Shown here: positions 1 to 10,800 of the stretch, piece by piece
How the letters are laid out: every line of letters starts with the position of its first letter
Numbering within the stretch: position 1 is the first letter of the stretch
Assembly: GCA_009602735.1 (NCBI GenBank)
Contig: WELA01005791.1
Coordinates: 619,003-683,002 of the forward strand
Length of the DNA: 64,000 bases
Origin: Mesotaenium endlicherianum
Lineage: Eukaryota; Streptophyta; Zygnematophyceae; Zygnematales; Mesotaeniaceae
Direction: 5' to 3'
Made by a program: the position numbers and the translations under genes
Notes under the pieces: generated by a model
What the model was told of the DNA's origin: nothing
The model's input: only the letters and a program-made list of their open reading frames with translations
Databases searched by the model: none

Positions 1-1383
1 TGGAACGTCGTCTTCAACGGGAGTCTCCACCTCACTTGGCTTGTTGTCTTCTCGTGAAGTGGGTCTTGGGGTGGTAGGCTCTTGGCCTACCGGCGCTGTC
101 CGTTTTTTGACAACTTTTTGGGGCATGACAGTGCACGATAGCCCTTTTCCTTGCNAGCCCTTTTCCTTGCAATAAAAGCATAGTCCAGCCGTCATGAAAG
201 CTTCTCTTCCAGTCGGGGAGAGTCTTGCTTTCACTCGTTGCTGGTTTCTTGCATCATAAGTGTCATTGGAGGGTCTTCCACTCTTCCGAGCAGCCGCGGG
301 GTCCCTTTTAACAACTCCAATTTCCATGGGTGTGGGTCCAGATTCGGATGTGGAAGGGACTGCGTACACCCGCGTCGCCGGAACCCGTGAAGATGGAGGC
401 ACGGAGTGCTTGAAATCCAAGGTATCCACCTTTTGGGCCACTTCAATGATCTTTGAGAAGTCCGTCAAGTCGCGTAACTCCACTTCCTTTGCCACCTTGG
501 GTTTGAGGCCAAAGATGTAACGGTCAATCTTCTCCTCGAGAGACATGTTGGGGATCTCAAGAGTGAGGGCGTGAAATCTGGATGTATACTCTTGAACGGA
601 CGTCGTTTGCTTGAGATGGTGGAGCTTTCCTCGGGCAATCTTCTCCGCATTGATGGGCATGAATTGCTTCTTGAGGGCCTCACGAAAATCTGCCCATCTT
701 GCATATGATGGTGGGGGCTCTTGGCCGAGCATGGGGTGCGCCATAGCTTGATATATAGCCGCTTGATAGTTACGCCACCATGATGTTGCTGCTCCTCTAA
801 GTAAGGTAACGGCAAAGGGAACGTAGTCCTCCTCGGGTACTTCAAGGAATGCGAGGTACGTCTCCACTTGGTAGAGCCATAAATTCAGGTTGGCACCTTT
901 CCCGGGGTTGAAAGTGTCGGGTTTGCCGGGCTTGATGAGTTTCCTTGCTCTCGTTGGCTCTTGTGGAGGCGCTTGAGCCGGGGCTGGATTTTGAGCATTG
1001 CTCGCAATAGGGGCAACCATGGCAGCCATAGCTTCTCTTGACGCTTGCACGGTTGCTTCATAGGTGGCCAAGCCCACTTGGTTGTGGACGGTCATTAGGA
1101 AGGCTGCCCACTCATTTGCGGGAACTCCTTGTGGTGGGGTCAACTTTGCTATAGCGGCTGCCACGGGATTTGACGGTGCTCCTCCTTGTGGTGCTTCTTG
1201 TTGTTGCAGATTTCCTTGAGTAGGCTCTCCCATCGACGCTGGAGGAGGGTGTGCTCCTCCTTGTGGTGCTTCTTGTTGTTGCAGATTTTCTTGAGTGGGC
1301 TCTCCCATCGGCGCTGGAGGAGGGTGTCTTGGAGAGGAAGGGCTTCCTTCGAAAGCTTGCTGTTGGTCTTGAGGATCGGCCAT
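1..1383 (-). CDS. Ty3/gypsy gag polyprotein, 5' part (family C), runs off the left edge
   Basis: This is the capsid/nucleocapsid part of a Ty3/gypsy polyprotein, which forms the cytoplasmic particle in which the element is reverse transcribed. The ATG at 1383 lies just downstream, on the minus strand, of an LTR and a tRNA-iMet-type primer site, which fixes the start. The frame stays open to the window edge apart from the ambiguous base at 155. Order: a Pro/Gln-rich leader with two 25-residue repeats, a retrotransposon gag domain (NLWLYQVETYL, then LHHLKQTTSVQEYTSRF), and a zinc knuckle near 130-180 reading CFYCKEKG. The knuckle His position appears to be Tyr once the assembly duplication at 155 is allowed for. 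Protease and pol would lie left of the window, so whether the element is intact is unknown. Confidence 0.85.
   Translation of the reverse strand, partial: MADPQDQQQAFEGSPSSPRHPPPAPMGEPTQENLQQQEAPQGGAHPPPASMGEPTQGNLQQQEAPQGGAPSNPVAAAIAKLTPPQGVPANEWAAFLMTVHNQVGLATYEATVQASREAMAAMVAPIASNAQNPAPAQAPPQEPTRARKLIKPGKPDTFNPGKGANLNLWLYQVETYLAFLEVPEEDYVPFAVTLLRGAATSWWRNYQAAIYQAMAHPMLGQEPPPSYARWADFREALKKQFMPINAEKIARGKLHHLKQTTSVQEYTSRFHALTLEIPNMSLEEKIDRYIFGLKPKVAKEVELRDLTDFSKIIEVAQKVDTLDFKHSVPPSSRVPATRVYAVPSTSESGPTPMEIGVVKRDPAAARKSGRPSNDTYDARNQQRVKARLSPTGREAFMTAGLCFYCKEKGXQGKGLSCTVMPQKVVKKRTAPVGQEPTTPRPTSREDNKPSEVETPVEDDVP
140..170. other. Ambiguous base flanked by a 15-bp duplication (assembly join)
   Basis: A single N at 155 separates two identical 15-bp copies, 140-154 and 156-170, of AGCCCTTTTCCTTGC. 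This looks like two contig ends that overlap but were not merged. Removing one copy and the N restores the zinc-knuckle reading frame, so the break is probably not biological. Confidence 0.7.
1176..1325 (-). repeat. Two 75-bp tandem repeats inside gag
   Basis: Two in-frame 75-bp units, 1176-1250 and 1251-1325, encode 25-residue repeats rich in Pro, Gln and Gly (core MGEPTQ, then NLQQQEAPQGG). They differ at only a few bases, which suggests a recent duplication. They lie in the unstructured N-terminal leader of the family C gag. Confidence 0.85.
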
Positions 1384-1407
1384 CTTCTTGTGCTACCAAA
1401 GTGCCTA

Positions 1408-1418
1408 GCTCGATACCA
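1408..1418 (-). other. Primer binding site, tRNA-iMet type
   Basis: The minus strand reads TGGTATCGAGC one base after the LTR end. This resembles the tRNA-iMet primer site (TGGTATCAGAGC) usual in plant Ty3/gypsy elements and sets the transcription direction of family C as minus. Confidence 0.75.
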
Positions 1419-1419
1419 C

Positions 1420-1922
1420 TGTAGTGAAACAGATAGACGAAGTACTTAGTGAAATATAATACTTTATCTATTCAAGACAAGGATCTTTGAACACAAGTGG
1501 TAGCTTCTTGAAAGAGAGATGGCTTCTTGAAAGTTAATATATTTCTGGATTTTGGCAAGTACAAGAGTGATCCTGGAATGTCTTTCTCTGTTCTAGCTCT
1601 TGTTTATATACTTGCTGAATAAGTAATTTCTAGGAAGGTGTATATTGATGTGTTGGCACCCAACGCATCCCAAAACTTTCCACCTCTTTCTAGAATAATG
1701 TACACATGTCCTTTTGACCTAAAAATGGCACATTTGACTTTTGCCACGTGGAGTTCTTCTAGGTCTTTCCTCTAACTTCGAAAATGCCTTGGAAGGTTCA
1801 AAGGACATGAACCAAGTCACTAGAGTGCCTATTCACACTTGAATCCACACAATACTACTCCAAATATATTTGAAAACATTAAAATATATGCAAACTAATA
1901 TATATTAACTCAAATCACTACA
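1420..1922 (-). mobile_element. 5' LTR of the family C Ty3/gypsy element (503 bp)
   Basis: This LTR starts TGTAGTGA and ends TCACTACA, an 8-bp inverted terminal repeat, and is followed by a primer site and gag. A second copy of identical length lies at 36256-36758 and a truncated one at 57324-57512. A TATA-like TATATA box precedes the likely transcript start. The flanking five bases on the right are GCATA; the matching duplication would lie outside the window. The element is inserted into a copia integrase fragment. Confidence 0.9.
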
Positions 1923-2400
1923 GCATAGCCCTTGGTGACTCAATCAACGTCCTGTTCTTCCTCTCTGCCACCATATTCTGCTGGGGAGAGTAGGCTACTG
2001 TGTGTTGGTGCCTACTCCCTTCCTCCTTCAGGTACTTTGAGAAGTACCCATTCACATACTCTCCTCCATTGTTTGTCTTCAGGGTCTTGATCTTTCTCCC
2101 ACTCTGGTTCTCCACCACTGCCTTGTCCAAGAACTTTTCAAATGCCTGGGCCTTGTGCTTCATGAAGTACACCTCTGTCTTGCGGGAATAGTCATCAGTG
2201 AAGGTGATGTACATCTTATTCCCTGTCTTCCTGGCTGCTGTGCTAGCAGGCCCCCACACGTCCAAATGGACCAACTCCAAGGGCTTTGTGGCCCTCTTCA
2301 CTTCTCCTCCTTTTGGAAATGCTGCTCTCGACTGCTTTCCCATCTGGCACCCTCTGCAAAACTCAAAGTTCTGCTCACTGAAATCTACATAGGTTAGGTC
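1923..2400 (-). pseudogene. Ty1/copia integrase fragment
   Basis: This is part of a copia polyprotein that would insert cDNA into the genome. It shows the end of the pre-integrase zinc region (FCRGCQMGKQSR) and the start of the integrase core (LELVHLDVWGP, FTDDYSR, YSPQQNMVAERKNRT). The second catalytic Asp, normally in a xxDNGGEY motif, is replaced (KTNNGGEY), so the enzyme would be inactive. The fragment is cut on the C-terminal side by the family C LTR and on the other side by an LTR fragment. No copia LTR, reverse transcriptase or gag was seen nearby. Confidence 0.85.
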
Positions 2401-2694
2401 ATGCTCTTGAGTTCGGCATTTGGTGACGAGGCCAACTCTCTTGTACCGCTTAGTGAGAGATATCTGAATCCAAGGCGAGAAGCCATTGATGTGAACTGTC
2501 TTCTAACCTTGCTTATGTATGAGTTTACTGATTGCGTGATTGATGCTTGTTTACTTGCATTTGACTTGTGAGTATTGCTTGTTGCTAGTATATTGTCTTT
2601 TGCTGTTAAATCAATTAACAAAAAATACCATAAAGATTACTCGCTGATATAAAAATCTTTTGTTAATTGCTGATCGCTCATTGGTAAGTCAATT
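2401..2694 (+). mobile_element. Fragment of an LTR (3' part, family B)
   Basis: This stretch is the reverse complement of about 35550-35850, the distal part of the family B 3' LTR. It lies in plus orientation and is joined directly to the minus-strand copia fragment. One end matches the LTR end (TCAATTCA); the other end is truncated. No coding capacity is claimed. Confidence 0.6.
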
Positions 2695-4300
2695 CATTTC
2701 ACAGTGCAGCCCCTTCCATTCCTAGCATCAGAATGTCGCTGCCTTTGCCTTGTGTTTCTGCCTTAGAGACAGGTTTCACTGGCAATGCACTTCCAACAAT
2801 CTTTTCATGTGTTACTTTGTCTAGGGAGAGGATGGCCCATAGCAAGACTGGTTCCTCTGATTAGCAGCAGGTTGCGCTTCAAGTAGTTGCAGTGGATAAG
2901 CTTGATGCAGGTTCTCAACTTGCTGTTATGGGCAATATCCCCACCCTGAAATTTGAAAGTGAGTCTGAGCTTTGCCACCTCCAAATTAATACGTCAAAGT
3001 CATGATTGGCAAGGCTCAACAGTCGCCAGACAGTGGTCAAGGGCAAGAAAGTCAAGGGCAAGAAAGTCAAGGGTGATTCCAATTGTGGTGGCACATTCAT
3101 TAGAGTCTCATGGTCCTTTCCTAGCGTACGGCCTAGCGATGCCACATGAAAGTGGCTTCGTGTGCCTCGACAAGTCTTTGACACGCAGCATGGAGCAGGT
3201 ACTAGCAGGTGGCAAAGGAGTTCCTGATGGGACGGCGCTTGCTAGGACAGATGTTCATTTGGACAGCTTATCCAATAACTCGTTTGGTCAAGATGCATCC
3301 TATTAGTACTTGAAGGGCTTGGCGGTTGCTTAGACCCCCCTGCTCCCTTGGAGAGCACGTAGAGTATATCTCAATAGATGAACTTGCCTTGCAAAGGGAA
3401 AAAGCTTTACATGGCTAGCGGCAAGTATTTGCAATTGTGGCGAACTTTTGCACAAACTTTCGTCACTTCTGTGTAAGCATACTTTAGAGTATGTTTTATG
3501 GCCTTACAAAATTGACGAAGATGCTAGGTACTGTGAATTGGTTATTGCTTGCCCTCCGCCCCTATTGGCTTTATTGTGTTTGACGTCCATGAAAATGGCA
3601 AGGCAAGTTTGTTTCTTAGCCACGTCGAAGTGAAGCATTCTGTGGTAGCTCCCAACTATGAAGTTGATACTTTTTGGCAGCTTCATATATACACCATGAA
3701 CAGAGTGAAACCTTCGTGGTTTATAAGTCACAAAAGTGAACCTTGCACGCAAAAGTGATTCTAAACAATGACTACTTTAAGCTCAAACCTTGGCCACTTA
3801 CAACAAATATAGGTCCTCTTTTGGGCTATTGACGGATTATCTCATTTGCTCAAGCTTTAGGGCAGCATCAAGCGCAAACTTTGATAAACTTATCAACTAA
3901 TAAACTCACCAACTATTTTCACATGCAATTTTATTTTTGTTAAAGTAATAAAAACAGCCAGTAATACATCACAAGTGTAAGAGATGCATATTAAACTAGC
4001 GATACATTACAAATCTAAGGAAAAAAAGACAAAAAATTCTAAAGGAAATTTAAACAAAATACTTTAGAACAACATTTTTACATGAAATTGTAGTAATTAT
4101 TGTTAGTGTCGTAATCTCAATGCAAAGTGTTGGCCTCAATCGGAAATGTTATCAAGTTCCAACTCGCCCAAGGCACTTGAAGATATTCAAAATTGATATT
4201 ATGGAACTTGAAATCACGTTTTGCAAAAGCTAAACCACTTCTCTTCAAGATGTGTATATGCTTCACATAAAGTGGTATTCAATCAAATGTAACTCAATGC
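2695..4300. other. Intergenic stretch, no gene recognised
   Basis: I see no protein family here. At 3036-3075 a 15-bp unit (GTCAAGGGCAAGAAA) is repeated about 2.5 times. A minus-direction reading is broken and a plus-direction frame at 2850-3080 also has stops. The 3900-4400 part is A+T rich and ends at the polyadenylation side of EAF1. Short open frames here look like chance. Confidence 0.5.
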
Positions 4301-4308
4301 AATTCGTC

Positions 4309-4314
4309 TTTATT
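4309..4314 (-). terminator. Candidate polyadenylation signal of EAF1
   Basis: AATAAA on the minus strand lies 108 bases after the predicted EAF1 stop codon. Position and orientation fit the 3' end of that transcript; no cleavage site was identified. Confidence 0.45.
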
Positions 4315-4421
4315 ATTTGATCTGATCATATAAACTTTCTTACTTGTTCGTTTGATGCATTGATGTGGTTCATTACATCATTGCACCACTCATCTTAAAG
4401 TCGTCAAATATCACCAATTCT

Positions 4422-4862
4422 TCATGGAATGTTACGCTGATCAAAAATTTCCCGATTCATCTGCCTGACCTGGCCTCCTCCGCTGGTCACTGGCTGTTCA
4501 AGTTGGCCAAGCCTGCTAGGCTCTGCTAGGGGTCTTCCCTGGTGCACAATCGCTTGTCCAGAGGCAGAACTGGCTGCCAGTTGTCCTGCAAAAACATATG
4601 GAGTCACAGTTCCCAAAAGAGTACGTGTGGGCGGGTCCCCTTGGTTGTGGAGTGGAGATTGCTGCATGAGCATTAGAGTCCTTGAGTTCTTAAGGTCCCT
4701 TGGCTGCTGGGCTGGACCCGGACCAGCAGGCACCTGCTGTATTTGTTGACTTGCAGGAACTTGCTTCTGCTGCTTTTCGCCTGGCAGATGACTACCTTGG
4801 AGCAGCTCATTGGGCCCAGCCAGGGAACTGGCAGGAGAATGTTCAGCCATATTCTTCTGTTG
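4422..4862 (-). CDS. EAF1: EAF1 copy 1, last exon (Q-rich C-terminus)
   Basis: About 146 residues, rich in Gln, Pro and Ser, end with a TGA at 4422-4424. The acceptor is the AG before CAACAGAAG at 4862. Runs such as KQQKQVPASQQIQQVPAG fit the low-complexity C-terminal tail of plant EAF1. There is no catalytic or folded domain; such tails are usually protein-interaction surfaces. Confidence 0.6.
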   Translation of the reverse strand, partial: QQKNMAEHSPASSLAGPNELLQGSHLPGEKQQKQVPASQQIQQVPAGPGPAQQPRDLKNSRTLMLMQQSPLHNQGDPPTRTLLGTVTPYVFAGQLAASSASGQAIVHQGRPLAEPSRLGQLEQPVTSGGGQVRQMNREIFDQRNIP

Positions 4863-7800
4863 CTGCGAACACCCCATTGCACATGTCATTGGATGAGGCC
4901 ATGAAGTAAAGCATCATTCATATCTATTCATATCTGCTACCCACCATCTTGTTACACAGTTCTAGGCAGGAACAACACGAACTACGTCCCTAGGCTTCAA
5001 ACGAGTGCACATTTTACACCAAGGAAGATATTATTCAACAAGCCACATAAACCACTCGACTAGTCGGATGTAGCAGCAACGGACAATCAAGGAGCTTTGA
5101 ATATAAAAATGATGAAGACAAAAGGTGGCTGCAGTAGAGAAGCAGCGACACCAGCAGCAGCGGGTACACCTTCGGTTGTTGCAACTGCATCTTATGGGCT
5201 GTCATCAGCTGATGGTCTTTGGCCAATCTAACCACCTGCATCATCTGCTGCTGCTGCTTATTCTGGCTGAAAGGTTGTCCAGGTGACGACCATGCAGCAG
5301 GCAAGGGCATGCTCCTCGAGGGGCCGAGGCCAATGCGCACCCGGGGCACCTGGCCTGCCTGAGCTTCACCTTGGGTGGCCTGCCGCTGCAATCCCTGCAC
5401 AAGCTCCTGCCTGCGATTATCCAACATTGCCCGTCTTTGTTGTCCACGCACAAATACTAATTTAGAAAACAAACAACAGAACTGGGGTGTGCTCTCTAGG
5501 CAGCGTCACATAAGTGCGCACGTAAACCCACTAAAAAGGGAGTACGAATGATAACAAGACTCTCTAAGTTTACTTCTTATCTATGGCTGTCATGTAGCAA
5601 AACATCACAGGAACTCCAAAGTTTTTCCTGTATATGTTTTACTTGAGATCGTAAAGGAGGACACAGCTTTCAAGCGTCCCCATATACAACACCCGCATTA
5701 ACAGCATCAAGACATCGTATACTACGTCAAAGACTTTATCGCATTCCCTTGACACAAGTACATAAACTCTTTCTCAGTTATAGGAGGATCTCGTCGGACC
5801 AACTATAGATTAGGAAAAAATTGTTACTTCATGCCTCACCATTCCTTTAATCAATGCCTTAGTGTTTTTTTAGCCAGGGTGTAGGCTCTCGTAAGGTTCA
5901 CTAGAGAAGTAACTTGTTCAGCTCAGCATCTAAAACTCATGGCAAAGACTATTCCTCACAACGCAGGTTACGCAAAATTCTGACACAGCAGGATCACTTA
6001 AGAAAATAGTTCAAAGCATGAGCTGGGTGCTCCAGAAAAGCCCGTGAATCTCAAGCTCTGCAGCCTGCGGCAACAGTAAATGCTTGCGCGGCATGTAAAA
6101 TTGGTTGTGATAACGCTCTGCAATTGCAAACCTCAACTGTGATTGCACGACGTCAAACAAATGTGAATCTCAATGAAAAGCCAGGGGGGAAACCACAATA
6201 TCCCTACTTCTGGATGTGAGTAAAACACAAAAACGGTGGACAAAGAAAGGGCGATCCTGCTTTACCAGATGCTGATGGTGCCAGTTTGAATGCACACCTG
6301 GTTCATGGCGATCGAATCATGCGCAACTCTCCTATCATGTAATAGCCCACCAACAGAATGAAGCCTTCCTCCAGGCCGGCTCCCTGCCACTACCGCCCCT
6401 TCAGCCTGTGCTGCTCCTCTGGAGCCCGTACTTCCTGCAGTTCGGTTTACGTGGCAAGCCATGATGTTGGCAGCCGTAACAGTTTGTCCAGGCGGCCCAC
6501 CCAGGGCATGGCCAGGAAGGCGCTGACTGTGCGCTAACACCATTGACTTGCTCTGACCACCACCAGGCTCAGCAGCTGCTTCTCCATGAGCAATGGCTAT
6601 GTCCCCATTGCTGACGTTGATGGAGGTCGCGTTAAGCCTGTGGCCATGGTTGGTGGCAGGGGATGAAGAGCCGTGGCCTGCCACCGGCACCTGCCTGGAT
6701 TGGGCATCGCGCCGTAGTACGTCATCCACGGGCTTCTGAGCAGCTGTTGCTACTGCTCGTGCACTGAGAGGCTGCCTGCAGCCCCGCACGAGCAACTCAA
6801 GTATGTGTAGGATTCTCAGCAGCAGCCCAAGGTGTAGCCAGCCCTCCCTTATAGATGTGCGCAGCAGTATAGTGCAGTGATTGAGGCAGTGCGCTGCATA
6901 TTGCATGCCATTTCCAAACACCGCATACATCATGGCAGGGTGACATCTGCTTGTCGCGCTAAGACTGGAAGCAAAGACAAGGAAAATCATTAACATGTAA
7001 TACACACACGTAGCACACTCCAATCCAAATCGTAGCAGGTTAATCACAAGAACCATCCTTCAAGCACTCGGGTAATGTCTCCACGAGACTATGCCAAGCA
7101 GAAGGCTACAGCGCTACTGACCGATAGGCAGCAACGGAAGAATGTGCAGCAGACGCAGGTCGAGCATGGAAAACTCCTGCCTCCAGGCTGAGACCCTGTG
7201 GCTGCAGCAGTTGCTGCTGCTGTTGTGGCTGTGGGCTCCAGTACTGAATTTCTGCAGCCACAGGCCCTGCCGGCTGCTCGCACAAATTCAATGGACTGCA
7301 CAAGCACAAGGCCAGCAGAAGTTACACACCTTTCTGCTCTGCACATCTGCTTCTACACCATGCCAGCCCTTCACCTATTCATGGGACGAGGAACACACAC
7401 AAGGAACACAGACTTTCAGCTCACAGGCACGTGCAAGACCCAAGACCAAGCCCTTTCTTGCAACCCAAAGACGTAGCAACTTCTCAGCTCAACTACAAAG
7501 CACAGATTGTATGCACGCACACATTTTAGTTGCTAGGAAACAGCCATGATAGCCTTGATCACCACCTGCTGAAGAAGAAAAACGAGGCTCTGCCTTTTAG
7601 GAAATCCTATGAGCAGACGTGGAACCAGGCAGCACGGTCCACCAATGCAAGAAGGAACAATTTACTTGACCATTAGATCAAACCCTTAGCTTAACCTTGA
7701 GCTCTACTGGTTGGCTCTTTCAAAAGCAATCGACAGGCCACCACGAAAATCCCACAGAGCATCATACAGGCACAGAACCGTGGGTTGTGGGGGCATGATA

Positions 7801-10800
7801 TTGTGCAGCTGGCATGCAATCCATGGCCTAAATTTTATTAGTTACATAGACGATATGAGCAAAGACTTTACGTAGCCACGCCTCTGGGAGGCAGGAGAGG
7901 GCAAGAACAGACGTAGGCAGAGAGCCGCTGAAGGAGGCCAGAACTTGTGCCAGCGTGGCACCGTGTGACGGATGCTGGTGGCGCACGCCCTCCTTTACCT
8001 GCCCCCCATCCAGCACAATCCTCCAAACGTATAAGTACAGGGTGCAGACTCAGAGACAATGCAGACACCGAGAGAAAACCTAAGCACCCAAACTTGCATA
8101 CTATGCGACGTGGAATTTCATTCTTACACAACGTATCTCAGCTCCGGAACTTCCACCATCGTAAGAAAGACCTCAGGATGACAACAAGCACCACTTGACA
8201 TCATTGACTGTCGATATTCCTAGGCCTGCCATCCTTTGAATTTGGTTGAAGTATATGCATCACCACAATATGCATCACACTACCTCCTGTGTGAGGATGG
8301 GAAAGGAGGGCAACAGATGCTCCTACTCACGCCACGACTGCAAATGAAGTATATTACCAGCTTCGTGAGGGAATTTCGTTTAATAATTTTCACAAGCTCC
8401 TTCTGATGGCACCTCAGCATATCCTCTTCCCAAGCCTGCTGCTTTGCCATCCTTGCGCTTGCCTGCACCAGGACAAACAGTGGGCTAATTCTTTGGCACA
8501 AAAGCCCTTGCAATTGAGATGATGCCAGAGTAGGAGGCTTAGACAAGACCATACTGGAAGGTACAAAGGTCCTTGGCATGGCTACCGGCATGATCACCAG
8601 GAAGCAATGCCTGCGAAAAGGATAGCAGCAGCAATAAGTTCATTTACAATCAAGGCCAACTCTTATGCTCCATGCGCATCTGTGGCTGCACACGAATGGG
8701 CAACGAAGCGAGCCATCACACTACGGGCTAGCCGAAGATAAGCACACAATGCATAGTGATGCCTGAGAGCCAAGGGGGTCTTCAGGGTGGAAGGAGATGG
8801 TCGCTGGAAACATGCCATGGCTTTCTCACTGTCGGCGAGAGCATCCTGTGCCAATTGCCGATACCGCAGTTGGCACTGCAAAGGCCTCCTGTGTATGCCC
8901 TGCTTTTCACATGAGTACAACCATGTTTGAAGTGAGTAAACTGCCACAAAGCATCCAACACGACAAAAAGATAGTCCTTCAACTGGAGCTTTACTGCAAT
9001 CACATTCAGGTCGAATAAGCCAAAGGCTCTTCTACAATGCATACCTGTGAAATCTTGACGTAAAGCTAGCTAAAACCACACTATCTTTTAGCACATACAA
9101 CGTATAATGTATGCCAGACCAGCTGATGGCAAGAGAAGGACATGCAAACCCACTCAGCAGCAGCTTCCTGTTCTCCTGTACAGCTGAGCACTGCAATATA
9201 CACAACACATTCTGAACAAGCCACACAATGGGTTCCCTGTTTTAGCAACTGTGTGCACCTTAAGCTGACTTCATATCCAGGAAGAAAACATCCTCCTCCC
9301 ACCATTATCTCCAACAAAAAGTCTCCACTCCAGATTTCATCACTCCTCCCAATTCATCACCACTACTAGCTACGTTGCAAGGGCTGTATAGTAATTACCT
9401 TGAAAGAGATGCCAGATGAAAGTACGTCAGAAATAAGCAGCCAATTGGTGCCTAGATCATGCATAGCCCCAAGTAGTGCCTGCAGCACAAATAATTTGAT
9501 GGACACATGGTTGTGGCTGGCACTGTCAGGACCCCATGAAAAGACCTTCCCCACTGCTTCTTAATCTGGGCGCACACCAGTGCAAGGTACGAAAAGATAG
9601 ATGCGGAAAGTACACTTCAAAATCCTGCATCTTCCAACACATAGTACAATAATGAGCAACAGAACTGCAGAAGGTGCATAGCCCCACAATTTGGGGAGAA
9701 CTGCAAAGCTCACCTGATCCTCCACTTCTGACCAGGCCATTGCATCCTGTACACTTGAAACCTGCAGCATTGAGCCTCGTAAATGCTTAGTGTCCAGGGA
9801 CCTGGAACAGGGTGGGTGTCTGGAACTCCTACGGTCACTGTTCAAGCTCATTCACAACTCACGTTTTAAGCTAAACTTGAGAGCTACTGTCCAAATACTC
9901 ATGAGTCCAAACTGCAACATGTCATATGTAAAAGTGAGTTGCACAACCTTCGTGCCTCATCAGGTATGCCGTGATCTTTTGCTTACAAAAGAAAAACAAG
10001 CGCATGACATAGAACGAGAACAATGGTGACCATACGTAGCCACGACACTGTAGCTGCCAATGCCAATGCAACATACCCTACAGTGCAACACAAAAGTGAG
10101 TTTGTGTCAAGAACAGCTTCCAGCAGAGGTGGGGAGGCAATTCTGCAGCACCCACCCTCTTTTCTTTGCCACTCTTCTCAGTTTTGCGTAATTTCAGCGG
10201 GTATGACTCCAGCTGTGTGTCAGTCCCTACCGGATGTTCCACAGGCGGGCCGTCAGCAAAGAAGGCAACAGGACGGCCTTCATCGCGACGATGAACAAGC
10301 TGGACACGCAATGAATTACGCTGCAGATGGGCCTGCCCGTGTGGGAGGGCATGCTTATGCTTTTTGCTGGGCTGCCTGCTTGCTCCAGCCTCTGCATTGT
10401 CAAACGATCAAATATTATATAAGTTACAAAAGCCTAGAGATTTAAGTTATGGTACCAACGTCATAGGCCGATCCACAAATACACCAAGTCTAAAAGCCAT
10501 CGTTACATCCATGCAAAGCTCATATACAAATGGCTATCAATGTCAGTGAATTTGTACTGCTTGTACCTTCTGAGCGCTGCGCAGGCAGATCATAGCCTTG
10601 AGGCTGCACAAAAAACACAAACCAAATTATATCCTTCCTTTCCTCTGCAAATCCACAAGCCGCCTCTAAGCAATACCTTACAAAGGCACATTGGAATCAA
10701 AGACCCCGTTGCAGCACCTGCTGTGCCCAGCCCCAGACTTCGACCAATAGGACTTCGACAAATAAGGTGGAAAGTCTCAACCTATCAAAGTTATTGGGGT

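Noticed and set aside
465-845. 126-codon minus-strand ORF and its neighbours at 231-446 and 1112-1399
   Set aside because: These are out-of-frame shadows of the family C gag, whose true frame is open from 1383 to the window edge.
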